From NCBI GenBank assembly GCA_029935455.1, contig JAOZKI010000015.1, positions 1-35,584 of the forward strand: a stretch of DNA of 35,584 nt. The letters are read 5' to 3'. A program made the position numbers and the translations under genes. The notes under the pieces were generated by a model. That model did no database searches and was not told the origin of the DNA. It saw only the letters and a list, made by a program, of their open reading frames with translations. This stretch comes from Lysobacterales bacterium. GTDB taxonomy: Bacteria; Pseudomonadota; Gammaproteobacteria; Xanthomonadales; SZUA-36. This document shows, in pieces, positions 16,301 through 23,962 of this stretch. How positions within the stretch are numbered: position 1 is the first letter of the stretch; each line of letters begins with the position of its first letter.

Positions 16301-19194
16301 GCAGTGCGCAGGAACAGGAAGACCTGCTGGCGCAGCTTGAGCGTTTGCACGCGCACTTCGATCGTGCGCCCGCGGCAGATCTGTCCACTGCCGAAACGCC
16401 GGCCAGCCCCAGCATGACCGACTTCGATCCGGGGCGCAGCGTATTTGCGAACAACGCCGACGCGCCGGTATCAGCCACGGCGTCAGCAGATGGTCCGGTC
16501 ACCGACCTGGCCGATAGTGATCTTTCTGACCTCGCCGACGCAGGCCCACGGCCCACGCACGAAGAGCCGGAGGCAGAAGAGGCTCTGGAGGCCGAACCGG
16601 CGACACTGGAGCCCGGGCATGAGCCCGAGTTCGAAACTGAGCTCGAAGTGGAGCCCCCGGCAGAACCAACGCAGGACGACGCAGCGACCACGACACCGCT
16701 ACAGGACGCGCTAACTCCTGAACCGGAGCCCGAGCTGCCGCCGCTGCGACCGGCGCCGGTCATGCCTGCGCCGGAGCCGCTACGGACCATCGAGGAATCC
16801 GCGGCAGAACCCATCGCTGCCAGCGCCAGCTTAGCCGGCGATGAAGACTTCGCTGCGCTGGATCAGGAAATCATCGGCATCTTCCTCGAGGAAGCCGCCG
16901 AGGTGCTGGAGCGGGCTGACTCGGCATTGAACCAGAGCCGCGATGCGCTGGACGACCCTGACTGGGTGCAGGACCTCCAGCGTGAGATTCACACCTTCAA
17001 GGGTGGTGCGCGCATGGCCGGGCTGCTGAGCATCGGCGACTACTCGCACGAAATGGAATCCTTGCTGGAGCGGCTCGCAGAACGCCAGGTGCCGGCCAGC
17101 CTGTCGGCCGTGGCCCTGCTGGAAGACGCTTGCGACCGCCTGCAGGGCTGGGTGGAACAGGTGCAGCAGCAACGCATACCGGACGCGAGTGAGGCGTTGG
17201 AACTGCTACAACAAGCCATACATAACCTTAACGAGGTGACGCCTGGGACGACATCCACAGCGGCGGCCCCAGCACCACCAGCACCGTCCGAGCGCACGAC
17301 CGTGGCGCTGCAGGAGCAGGCGCCAGTAGAAGAGAGTGAACCGGATCCAGACGATCCAACCTCAGCCGGCAGCATCAAAGTGGCAGCGGAACTGCTGGAC
17401 CGGCTGGTCAACGCCTCCGGCGAAGTGAGTATTTTTCGCTCTCGACTGGAACAGCAGGTTGGCAAGCTGAAGGCGAATGTGCACGACTTCAATGAGACCA
17501 TCGACCGACTGAGCGATCAGTTCCGCAAGATGGATATCGAAATTGAAGCCCAAATTCGCGCCAACTACCCGGATCAGGTGGAAGCCCAGGGAGAGAACTT
17601 CGACCCGCTGGAGCTGGACCAGTTCTCGGCGCTGCAGCAGGCCACGCGCTCGCTGCAGGAGTCCGTATCCGATCTTCAGAGCCTGCAGGAAATGGCCGAG
17701 GAAAACCTGCGTGCCTCGGAACAGTTGCTAACCCGTCAATCTCGGGTGTCCACGGAACTGCAGGAAGGGCTGATGAAAACGCGCATGGTGCCGTTCGGCT
17801 CCATTGCCCCACGCCTGCGGCGGATCGTCCGCGGCTCCGCCCGTGAAGAAGGCAAACTGGCCCGCCTGCAGCTACAGATGGTGGGCAGCAGCGATGAGCT
17901 GGACCGTAATGTGCTGGAACACATCACGGCGCCGCTCGAACACATGATGCGCAATGCCGTTGCTCACGGCATCGAGGCACCGGAGGCGCGCGCAGCCGCC
18001 GGCAAACCGGAAGAGGGCGAAATCACCATTACGGTGGAGTCCGAAACCACCGAGTTCGTCATCCGCATTGCCGATGATGGCGGCGGCATCAAACTTGATG
18101 CCATTCGCCAGCGGGCCATGGAACGCGGCCTGCTGGACGCTCAGGAACAGCCCTCCCGGGAGCAGCTGTATGCCTTCATGATGGACAGCGGGTTCTCCAC
18201 CTCTTCGTCGATCACCCGTTTGGCCGGCCGTGGCGTCGGCATGGATGTGGTGAACAGCGACATCAAGCAGATCGGTGGCTCGCTGGATATTGAGTCCGAG
18301 CCGGGCGAAGGCACGCAATTCACCATTCGCATTCCATTCACGCTTGCCATCATGCAGGCCATCGGACTGCAGGCTGGCGAGGCCCGCTACCTGCTGCCGC
18401 TATCCAGCGTGGTCGGGGTATCCCGCATCATGCCAGCGGACTATGAGAAGCTTATGCAGTCCGAGCAGCCGGTGTACAAGTTTGCCGGGCAGGATTATCC
18501 CCTCTTCGACGCGGAAGCCATGCTGGGCGAACGACCCACACCGCTAGGACGCGCCAATGTTTCGCTGCTGATCCTGCGAGCCGGCAACCAGAAAGCCGCC
18601 CTGCGGGTGCCGGATCTGCTGCCGCACCGAGAAGTTGTGATCAAACCGGTCGGACCGCAAATTTCCAGCGTGCCCGGGGTGCTCGGCGGCTCGATTTCCG
18701 GTGACGGCGAGGTGATGGTCATCCTGGATCCGGGCCCCCTGTTGCGCCGGGCTGTGATTCACGGTGTGGAACCGACACGGGAAGAAACCTGGACGCAGCC
18801 GGCGCGCGAACGTCGATTGGTGATCGTGGTGGACGATTCGATCACCATGCGCAAGGTCACCTCGCGCGTACTCGAGAGCAACGACTACGCGGTGATGACG
18901 GCCCGTGACGGCGTCGATGCGCTGGAGAAGCTGCAGGATCAAACACCGGATCTGATGCTGTTTGATATCGAGATGCCGCGCATGGATGGCTACGAACTGA
19001 CCGAGCGCGTGCGCGACGATGTGCGGTTCCGCGGCACGCCGATCATGATGATTACCTCTCGCGCCGGCCAGAAGCATCAGGACCGCGCCATGCAGGCCGG
19101 CGCCAATGCGTACCTGACCAAGCCCTATCGGGAAGATGAATTGATTGCCGAGGTGGAGCGCCTCCTGTTTGAGGCAGATAGCAGCCATGAGTGA
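13366..19194 (+). CDS. chpA: Hybrid chemotaxis histidine kinase ChpA (PilL-type)
   Basis: Giant cytoplasmic CheA-type kinase, 1,942 residues, driving PilG phosphorylation. N-terminal about 560 residues are helical and Hpt-like but without a visible HTxKG histidine; then a Pro/Ala/Glu linker (about 565-700). Hpt 1 has H754 (FHTLKGSGRM), a second acidic linker spans about 1,020-1,150, and Hpt 2 has H1209 (IHTFKGGARM). Dimerisation region about 1,325-1,460; ATPase with N box HMMRNAVAHG (1526-1535), ADDGGG (1569-1574) and GRGVGMD (1621-1627); CheW-like region about 1,660-1,800; receiver with D1823/D1824, acceptor D1867, T1897 and K1919. Pseudomonas aeruginosa ChpA is longer (about 2,470) with more phosphotransfer domains. 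Its last bases overlap chpC by 8. Confidence 0.95.
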   Translation: MVSTGSLTSTAVGWVREDLDRNLERLQLQIEHIASAPSATGTVLNEVLKLLAEITCTFDTLALDGAKQITEGMRTLLQKLADGELRNADQETVSAILAEALVVLPAYLDRVQAGHADLPLLLMPLINRLRAVAGLPAVSEGAVFSPLLDVELPELEIERKPGFDEPFAFFAHRLHRQYESSLDNWLAEQHNASLLPPMQGICETMRHRVKRYDLKRLWWVATEVFGALMDDHIENDVNLRRLMARLSLLIKTLAVEGEDGIDERTSTSITQSLLFHIVHAHPDSDGANLVRERFKLEELAPDSEAMMQARGTLSGQDREMYETVSAAVQDELSIVKDALDLELRTGAADADDRRQSLEALDRLIVTLSMLGLSGPAESMGNLVPAFKATAEASQQDRETALENLAAQLLIIESALTEQIETLGEPPQESEPAGLTGLSGHERRRIRAALLEECVVSMHAAEEAMRARFASEVGEDPQQPMTELAGALELAGEQDLLSGTQALMGALRELQDSVDAGMVLEHADKECVADALVALELSLAAKRDRQPDTSQLSAVLDERTAALLARARGTDTDQAESEGQAAPVATGDNEGYEMPAPPQFTQPTTPAPSEPELQPAPALSDLAPAPAVEQPAEPESPSWEGAEVLAPAPEIEAPEEMPGSAPSFDEPAEPLAPAAMNMPPPAAETLASSEPEPASELPAAAADEDELPPEIDPELREIFLEEYETVLQSLQEAIPNWLTELENAEALTEIRRAFHTLKGSGRMVGADELGDFAWQIENMLNGLLEGHGKFFADASTMVRLSEAALPALRQRLLQQTAGLSSSAISAIGTVAATIAKDQPAPWGELRPHLPVYMSGLLPGGFEESGPAAGGSQPGSASDAAQIELLAAQLEPVRELVDAITKDRSTRTAPEQVAAVRTIGGMLVEDPQGLDAEVARALGDLLEAQAKSGAEFSADAMFTLISAVGQLQNRLERLEGAGDLSSAQEQEDLLAQLERLHAHFDRAPAADLSTAETPASPSMTDFDPGRSVFANNADAPVSATASADGPVTDLADSDLSDLADAGPRPTHEEPEAEEALEAEPATLEPGHEPEFETELEVEPPAEPTQDDAATTTPLQDALTPEPEPELPPLRPAPVMPAPEPLRTIEESAAEPIAASASLAGDEDFAALDQEIIGIFLEEAAEVLERADSALNQSRDALDDPDWVQDLQREIHTFKGGARMAGLLSIGDYSHEMESLLERLAERQVPASLSAVALLEDACDRLQGWVEQVQQQRIPDASEALELLQQAIHNLNEVTPGTTSTAAAPAPPAPSERTTVALQEQAPVEESEPDPDDPTSAGSIKVAAELLDRLVNASGEVSIFRSRLEQQVGKLKANVHDFNETIDRLSDQFRKMDIEIEAQIRANYPDQVEAQGENFDPLELDQFSALQQATRSLQESVSDLQSLQEMAEENLRASEQLLTRQSRVSTELQEGLMKTRMVPFGSIAPRLRRIVRGSAREEGKLARLQLQMVGSSDELDRNVLEHITAPLEHMMRNAVAHGIEAPEARAAAGKPEEGEITITVESETTEFVIRIADDGGGIKLDAIRQRAMERGLLDAQEQPSREQLYAFMMDSGFSTSSSITRLAGRGVGMDVVNSDIKQIGGSLDIESEPGEGTQFTIRIPFTLAIMQAIGLQAGEARYLLPLSSVVGVSRIMPADYEKLMQSEQPVYKFAGQDYPLFDAEAMLGERPTPLGRANVSLLILRAGNQKAALRVPDLLPHREVVIKPVGPQISSVPGVLGGSISGDGEVMVILDPGPLLRRAVIHGVEPTREETWTQPARERRLVIVVDDSITMRKVTSRVLESNDYAVMTARDGVDALEKLQDQTPDLMLFDIEMPRMDGYELTERVRDDVRFRGTPIMMITSRAGQKHQDRAMQAGANAYLTKPYREDELIAEVERLLFEADSSHE

Positions 19195-19651
19195 CACGAA
19201 CCAGGAAATCCGGGCCCTGATCGCCCCCATGTCCGGCAGCAATATTCTGCTGCCCGGCACCATGATTGCTGAGGTGGTGAACTACTCGGAGCCAGAGCCC
19301 TATGCCGGCGGCCCGGACTGGCTGCTGGGTGAAATGCGCTGGAATGGCTGGCAAATACCGCTGGTCAATTTTGCCCTGTTGGTCGGCTCATCCGAGGATG
19401 CGTCCGTGCCCGCCCGCAGCCGCGTGCTGGTGGTGAAGACCCTGAGCATTGCCGCCAGCGTGCTGCATATCGGCCTGGTTATCGAAGGTCTGCCGAAGTT
19501 GAAATCCGTCTCTCCGGATACCTTGGTTGAGGTGGAGGGCGAGCACCCGGCAGGCGTGTTCAGTCAGATCACCATTGACGATCTCGAGGCCGTGATCCCC
19601 GATCTTGACGAACTCGCGCTGACCATCGAAAAAGCCGTCTATACGCGCTAG
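19187..19651 (+). CDS. chpC: CheW-like protein ChpC
   Basis: Second CheW-type adaptor of the Chp pathway, 154 residues, thought in Pseudomonas to link additional receptors to ChpA. Visible CheW features are SNILLPGTMIAEVVNYSEPE near the N-terminus, GEMRWNGWQIPLVNFALLVG, and SRVLVVKTLSIAASVLHIGL. The ATG at 19187 overlaps the chpA stop by 8 bases, which is why it is preferred to the in-frame ATG at 19145 inside chpA. In Pseudomonas a CheB-type chpB lies between chpA and chpC; here there is no space for it. Its stop codon overlaps that of rsmE in a CTAG palindrome. Confidence 0.87.
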   Translation: MSDTNQEIRALIAPMSGSNILLPGTMIAEVVNYSEPEPYAGGPDWLLGEMRWNGWQIPLVNFALLVGSSEDASVPARSRVLVVKTLSIAASVLHIGLVIEGLPKLKSVSPDTLVEVEGEHPAGVFSQITIDDLEAVIPDLDELALTIEKAVYTR

Positions 19652-20388
19652 CCGATGGCGTTGAAATCGCCCCAAAGCGTCTGCAGCGCCGCCAGCACAG
19701 CGGGGCCGGCGCTTTCCGTGCGCAACACGCGCGGCCCCAGACGAATGGTCTGACAGGCGGCCAGCTTCAGCTGCCTAATCTCCTCCTCTGCAAAACCCCC
19801 TTCAGGCCCAATCAGTACCGTAATGGGCCCTGTGGGCGGGCGCAGTTCGCCCAGACTGCTGCTGGCCTCCGGCGTAAGCACAAGACGCACAGCCGACGGG
19901 TCACTGGCCTGCCACTGGTCCAGCGTGCGTGCCGGCAGCAATTCCGGTACCACCGCGCGCCCACATTGCTCACAGGCAGCGCGCAGGGTTCCCAACCAGT
20001 GCGCCATGCGCCGCTCCAATCGTTCGCCCTGCAAGCGCACCTCGGTGCGCTTGGTAAACAGGGGTTGAATGGCAGTAACACCCAGCTCCGTAGCCTTTTG
20101 CAACGCGTAATCCATCCGGTCACCTTTGCCGATGGCCTGGGCCAGCGTAATCTGCAGCTTGGATTCCGGCACCGCCGGCAGGCGTGCATGCAGGGCAATC
20201 AGCACCCGGCTCTTGCTAACCAGGGCCAGGGATCCCGCATAATCGGCACCATCACCATTAAACAGCACCAGCGCATCCCCCATGCGCAGCTTGAGCACCC
20301 GCTGTAGGTAGTGCGCTGCCTGACCGGACAGCTCAATCTCTGCCTCCGGTGCCAGCGCCTGCGTTACAAACAGTCGCGACACCCTCAC
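19648..20388 (-). CDS. rsmE: 16S rRNA m3U1498 methyltransferase RsmE
   Basis: SPOUT-class enzyme that methylates N3 of U1498 in 16S rRNA using SAM. The 246-residue protein shows the N-terminal PUA-like part (HYLQRVLKLRMGD), QAIGKGDRMDYALQKATELG, and the SAM-knot motifs VLIGPEGGFAEEEI and RLGPRVLRTESAGPAVL. The start codon is GTG (20388), overlapping the bioA stop as GTGA; an ATG giving this N-terminus is not available. Translation is probably coupled to bioA. Its 3' end overlaps chpC from the opposite strand by 4 bases. Confidence 0.95.
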   Translation of the reverse strand: MRVSRLFVTQALAPEAEIELSGQAAHYLQRVLKLRMGDALVLFNGDGADYAGSLALVSKSRVLIALHARLPAVPESKLQITLAQAIGKGDRMDYALQKATELGVTAIQPLFTKRTEVRLQGERLERRMAHWLGTLRAACEQCGRAVVPELLPARTLDQWQASDPSAVRLVLTPEASSSLGELRPPTGPITVLIGPEGGFAEEEIRQLKLAACQTIRLGPRVLRTESAGPAVLAALQTLWGDFNAIG

Positions 20389-21737
20389 AGGCCGGCGGCC
20401 CGATCGATACCGGCCATGGCCACTTCGGCCATCTGCGCAATTTCACTCTCCTGGATGATGTAGGGCGGCATGAAGTACACCACATTGCCGATGGGGCGCA
20501 GCAGCACACCATTTTCCAGACCATGTGCATAGACCTGCATACCACGCCGTTCACGCCAGTCCCAACCCTCCATGGTGTCGCGATCCGCCACCATCTCCAT
20601 GGCCAGTATCATGCCAGTCTGGCGAATTTCACCCACATGGGGATGCGACTCCAGAGGCGCGACCGCCTCACGCATAAGGCGTGCCGTGCGCCGGTTATCC
20701 TCCAGCACCGGGCTGGCTTCAAACAGCTCCAGCGTCGCCAGGGCCGCCGCGCAGGCCAACGCGTTGCCGGTATAGCTGTGGGAATGCAGAAACCCGCGCA
20801 TGCTGGTGTACTCGTCATAGAAAGCGTCGTAAACCGTGTTCGTGGTCATGACGGCGGACATGGGCAGATAGCCGCCGGTCAGACCCTTGGAGAGGCACAT
20901 GAAGTCGGGCGTTACGCCGGCCTGTTCACAGGCAAATAGCGTACCGCTTCGACCAAAGCCCACGGCGATTTCATCAGCGATCAGGTGCACACGATGACGA
21001 TCGCAGAGTGCTCGCAAGCCCGTGATCCAGGACGGCGGATACATGCGCATGCCGCCGGCGCACTGCACCAGCGGTTCGATAATCACCGCACAGACTTCTC
21101 CCGCATGGGCGCGCAACATGTCGTCCAGAGCCTGCAGTTTCTGGGCGGCGTGTGCGTCCCAGTGCTCTGGATCAATGCCAAAGCAGTCGGGACTGGGCGC
21201 CATAAGCGACTCCATCAACAGCGGCTCATAGGCCTCCTTAAACAGGCCCGCATCACCCACCGCCAGCGTGCCCAGCGTCTCGCCGTGGTAACTGCCGGTC
21301 AGCGTGACAAACCGTCGGCGCTGCGTTTCACCGGCATTGCGCCAGTAGTGGAAACTCATTTTCAGGGCGATTTCTACCGCACCGGAGCCACTATCGGCGT
21401 AAAACACCCGATCCAGCCCCGGCGGCGTGAGCGCCACCAACTGCTCCGCCAGCTGCACAGCGGGTTCATGCGTAACGCCGGCCAGAATTACGTGCTCCAG
21501 CGTTTGCGCCTGACGCGCCACAGCAGCGCTGATATGGTCATTGGCGTGACCGAAGAGATTAACCCACCAGGAGCTGATCGCATCGATATAGCGGCCACCG
21601 TCCATGTCCTCCAGCCACACACCCCGGCCGCTGCGAACCGGCAGCAGGGGCAACCACTCGTGGTCTTTCATTTGCGTGGTGGGGTGCCATAGAACGGCCA
21701 AGTCGCGCGCGCGGAGGGCGTCGTTTTCCAAGCTCAT
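20385..21737 (-). CDS. bioA: Adenosylmethionine-8-amino-7-oxononanoate aminotransferase BioA
   Basis: PLP-dependent transaminase of biotin synthesis, converting 8-amino-7-oxononanoate to 7,8-diaminononanoate with SAM as amino donor. In the 450-residue protein I see HPTTQMKDHEWLPL, the substrate-site WW pair (57-58), Y150-H151-G, the D255-E-I cofactor aspartate, and PLP lysine K284 in CLSKGLTGGY. The ATG at 21737 gives the normal N-terminus; the frame continues to 21797 into the divergent gene. It stands alone, without bioB, bioF, bioC or bioD, and I do not see a BirA-type operator. rsmE follows with a 4-base overlap. Confidence 0.96.
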   Translation of the reverse strand: MSLENDALRARDLAVLWHPTTQMKDHEWLPLLPVRSGRGVWLEDMDGGRYIDAISSWWVNLFGHANDHISAAVARQAQTLEHVILAGVTHEPAVQLAEQLVALTPPGLDRVFYADSGSGAVEIALKMSFHYWRNAGETQRRRFVTLTGSYHGETLGTLAVGDAGLFKEAYEPLLMESLMAPSPDCFGIDPEHWDAHAAQKLQALDDMLRAHAGEVCAVIIEPLVQCAGGMRMYPPSWITGLRALCDRHRVHLIADEIAVGFGRSGTLFACEQAGVTPDFMCLSKGLTGGYLPMSAVMTTNTVYDAFYDEYTSMRGFLHSHSYTGNALACAAALATLELFEASPVLEDNRRTARLMREAVAPLESHPHVGEIRQTGMILAMEMVADRDTMEGWDWRERRGMQVYAHGLENGVLLRPIGNVVYFMPPYIIQESEIAQMAEVAMAGIDRAAGL

Positions 21738-21760
21738 GGGACTCTCACAGGGTATGCTTC

Positions 21761-21769
21761 TGGTATCAT
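21761..21769 (+). promoter_or_regulatory. Extended -10 element upstream of the HisN-like gene
   Basis: TGGTATCAT (TG at 21761-21762, TATCAT at 21764-21769) is an extended -10 sequence. It would start transcription about 11 bases before the ATG at 21788. No good -35 is visible, as is common for extended -10 promoters. Confidence 0.35.
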
Positions 21770-21787
21770 GACGGCGCCCAAGCAGCC

Positions 21788-22582
21788 ATGCAAGCACACC
21801 CCGTCATGCAAGCATTTATCGACACCGCCATTGCCGCCGCCCAGGCTGCCAGCAACCCCATCATGCAGCGCTACCGCGGCAGTTTCGAGGTGGAGCTCAA
21901 GGCCGATGCCTCACCGGTCACCATCGCAGACCGGGAAGCAGAAACCGTTATTCGCAAGGTGCTGACCGAGGCGTTCCCCGACCACGGCATTTACGGCGAA
22001 GAGTTCGGTGCGGACCAACCCGATGCCGAGTATCTGTGGCTGGTGGATCCCATTGACGGCACCAAAAGTTTCGTGCGCGGCACCGGCATGTTTTCGACCC
22101 AGATCGCGCTCATGCACGAAGGTCGCATTGTGCTGGGCGTGTCCTCGGCGCCCGCCCACGGTGAACTGGCCTGGGCTGCGCGCGACCGGGGCGCTTGGCT
22201 AAACGGTGAGCGTTTGCAGATCGCTGCCACCTCGGCACTGGCCCATACCCACCTGTCGCTGGGCAATATGAATACGCTGGCGCGCGACCGGGACGCCTGG
22301 TTGGCGCTGGGCGAACTGATACCGCAGGTTAATCGGCTCCGTGGCTACGGCGACTACTATCATTACCATTGCCTGGCAGCCGGGCAGCTGGACGCGGTCA
22401 TCGAATCGGACGTTAATATTCTCGATATTGCCGCCCTGAGCGTGCTGGTTGAGGAAGCGGGCGGCCGCTTTACCGATCTGCAGGGTCGCGATCTCAACCT
22501 GGAAACCACTTCCGTGCTGGCAGCCACGCAGGCGCTGCACCCGCAGCTGCTGGCCCGCCTGAACCCGGTAAGAAAGGCATGA
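21788..22582 (+). CDS. hisN: Inositol monophosphatase-family phosphatase, probably histidinol-phosphatase HisN
   Basis: Mg2+-dependent phosphomonoesterase of 264 residues. Metal-site motifs of the family are GEEFG (E71), WLVDPIDGTKSF (D87, D90) and a C-terminal NILDIAALSVLVEEAGG. Closest in motif detail to the histidinol-phosphate phosphatase subgroup (HisN), which replaces the HAD phosphatase half of HisB in many bacteria; an inositol phosphatase (SuhB-like) or sugar phosphatase role is not excluded. No other his gene is in the window. Its stop overlaps the nudE start as ATGA, and a second paralogue, cysQ, follows nudE. An internal ATG at 21806 is an alternative start. Confidence 0.82.
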   Translation: MQAHPVMQAFIDTAIAAAQAASNPIMQRYRGSFEVELKADASPVTIADREAETVIRKVLTEAFPDHGIYGEEFGADQPDAEYLWLVDPIDGTKSFVRGTGMFSTQIALMHEGRIVLGVSSAPAHGELAWAARDRGAWLNGERLQIAATSALAHTHLSLGNMNTLARDRDAWLALGELIPQVNRLRGYGDYYHYHCLAAGQLDAVIESDVNILDIAALSVLVEEAGGRFTDLQGRDLNLETTSVLAATQALHPQLLARLNPVRKA

Positions 22583-23127
22583 GCAAGCTTCCCAAGATTC
22601 ATGCCCGCCGGGATTTGGATCCCAGCAAGATGTTCAGTATCGAACAGCTGGATCTGGAGTTTTCCAACGGCGAACGGCGGCGCTACCAGCGCCTGAAAAG
22701 CCGCGGCCTGGGCGCAGTCATCGTGGTCCCCGTGCGCGATGACGGGCAGGTGCTGCTGATTCGCGAATACGCCGCGGGCCTGCATCGCTACGAGCTGGGC
22801 CTGGTAAAAGGCCGGCTGGAAGCCGGTGAGGACATGCTGGAAGCGGCCCAACGGGAACTGCAGGAAGAAGCCGGCTTCGCGGCCAGGGAACTGACCGAGT
22901 TGACGACCCTAAGCCTGGCACCCGGCTACATGACGCACGTGACCCATGTGGTGCTGGCCCGGGATCTCTACCCGAGTCGTCTGACCGGCGATGAGCCGGA
23001 AGAACTGGAGGTGCTGCCCTGGCCTCTGGCGCAATTGCATGAGCTGGTGCAGCGACCTGACTGTACGGAGGGGCGTAGCATTGCGGCGCTCTATATCGCG
23101 CGCGACCATCTGTTAAACAATTCCTAG
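22579..23127 (+). CDS. nudE: ADP compounds hydrolase NudE
   Basis: Nudix pyrophosphatase acting on ADP-ribose, diadenosine polyphosphates and NADH. The 182-residue protein contains a complete Nudix box at 78-100 (G78, E84, R92-E93, E96-E97, G99), preceded by a beta-strand-rich N-terminus with RLKSRGLGAVIVVPV. The pair nudE-cysQ is conserved in Pseudomonas and relatives, and here both are preceded by the HisN-like phosphatase with a 4-base overlap, so the three are likely one operon. cysQ starts 11 bases after the stop. Confidence 0.93.
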   Translation: MSKLPKIHARRDLDPSKMFSIEQLDLEFSNGERRRYQRLKSRGLGAVIVVPVRDDGQVLLIREYAAGLHRYELGLVKGRLEAGEDMLEAAQRELQEEAGFAARELTELTTLSLAPGYMTHVTHVVLARDLYPSRLTGDEPEELEVLPWPLAQLHELVQRPDCTEGRSIAALYIARDHLLNNS

Positions 23128-23138
23128 GAAAAACTGAA

Positions 23139-23951
23139 ATGAGTCTCGATTTGAATGCCCTGGCGCACCACTGCATCGCCATCGCCCGACGCGCCGGCAG
23201 CGCCATCCTGACCATTTATGAACAGGACTTTGAGGTCATTAGCAAAGCCGATGACTCACCACTGACGCAGGCCGATCTGGCCAGCCACCGCGTGATCGTG
23301 CAAGCCCTGGGCGAGCTCACGCCCGAGATACCGGTGCTTTCAGAGGAATCAGGTCATATCAGCGACGAGGAGCGCCTGGGCTGGTCACGCTACTGGCTGA
23401 TTGATCCACTGGACGGCACCAAGGAATTTGTGAACCGCAACGGCGAATTCACCGTCAATATCGCCCTCATCGACCAGCATCGGCCCATCCTGGGCGTGGT
23501 CCATGTGCCCGTGGTGGATGAGACCTATGCGGGTGTGGTGGGCAGTGGCGCCTGGCGTCAGCAGGCCACCGGCGTGGCCCAGGACATCCAAACGCGCCGT
23601 CCGGTACCTGCCGTACCGGTCATTGTGGGCAGCCGCTCCCACGCCAACCCCAAACTCGAGCAGTGCCTCGCTGGCCTCGGCGACCATGAAATGATCAGCA
23701 TGGGCAGCTCGCTTAAGTTCTGTCGCGTCGCAGAAGGCAAGGCCGATCTCTATCCCCGGCTCGGGCCGACCTCAGAATGGGATACGGCAGCCGCGCAGGC
23801 AGTGGTAGAAGCGGCTGGTGGTCAGGTACTGGGGCTGGAAGGCAAGGCCTTGCCCTATAACCGGAAGGCGGACATTCTCAACCCCTGGTTTGTCGTGCTG
23901 GGTGATCCGGAAGCCGGCTGGATGGACCGCCTCGATCTGGATCTGGATTAG
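23139..23951 (+). CDS. cysQ: 3'(2'),5'-bisphosphate nucleotidase CysQ
   Basis: Removes the 3'-phosphate of PAP (and PAPS), the by-product of sulfate assimilation and of acyl-carrier-protein phosphopantetheinylation. The 270-residue inositol-monophosphatase-family protein has SEES (68-71), WLIDPLDGTKEF (D89, D92) and the C-terminal GPTSEWDTAAAQAVVEAAGG metal motif. The KEFVNRNGEFTVNIALI stretch is typical of CysQ. A purine-rich AGGAAAAAC lies before the ATG. It follows nudE and converges on hemJ with an 11-base gap. Confidence 0.95.
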   Translation: MSLDLNALAHHCIAIARRAGSAILTIYEQDFEVISKADDSPLTQADLASHRVIVQALGELTPEIPVLSEESGHISDEERLGWSRYWLIDPLDGTKEFVNRNGEFTVNIALIDQHRPILGVVHVPVVDETYAGVVGSGAWRQQATGVAQDIQTRRPVPAVPVIVGSRSHANPKLEQCLAGLGDHEMISMGSSLKFCRVAEGKADLYPRLGPTSEWDTAAAQAVVEAAGGQVLGLEGKALPYNRKADILNPWFVVLGDPEAGWMDRLDLDLD

Positions 23952-23962
23952 CAACCTGCGCG

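Noticed and set aside
15135-16814. Two long Ser/Gly-rich frames on the minus strand inside chpA
   Set aside because: They mirror the Pro/Ala/Glu-rich linkers of chpA; the biased composition removes stop codons on the opposite strand.
20985-21692. 235-codon plus-strand frame opposite bioA
   Set aside because: Antisense to a complete BioA with all PLP-site residues.
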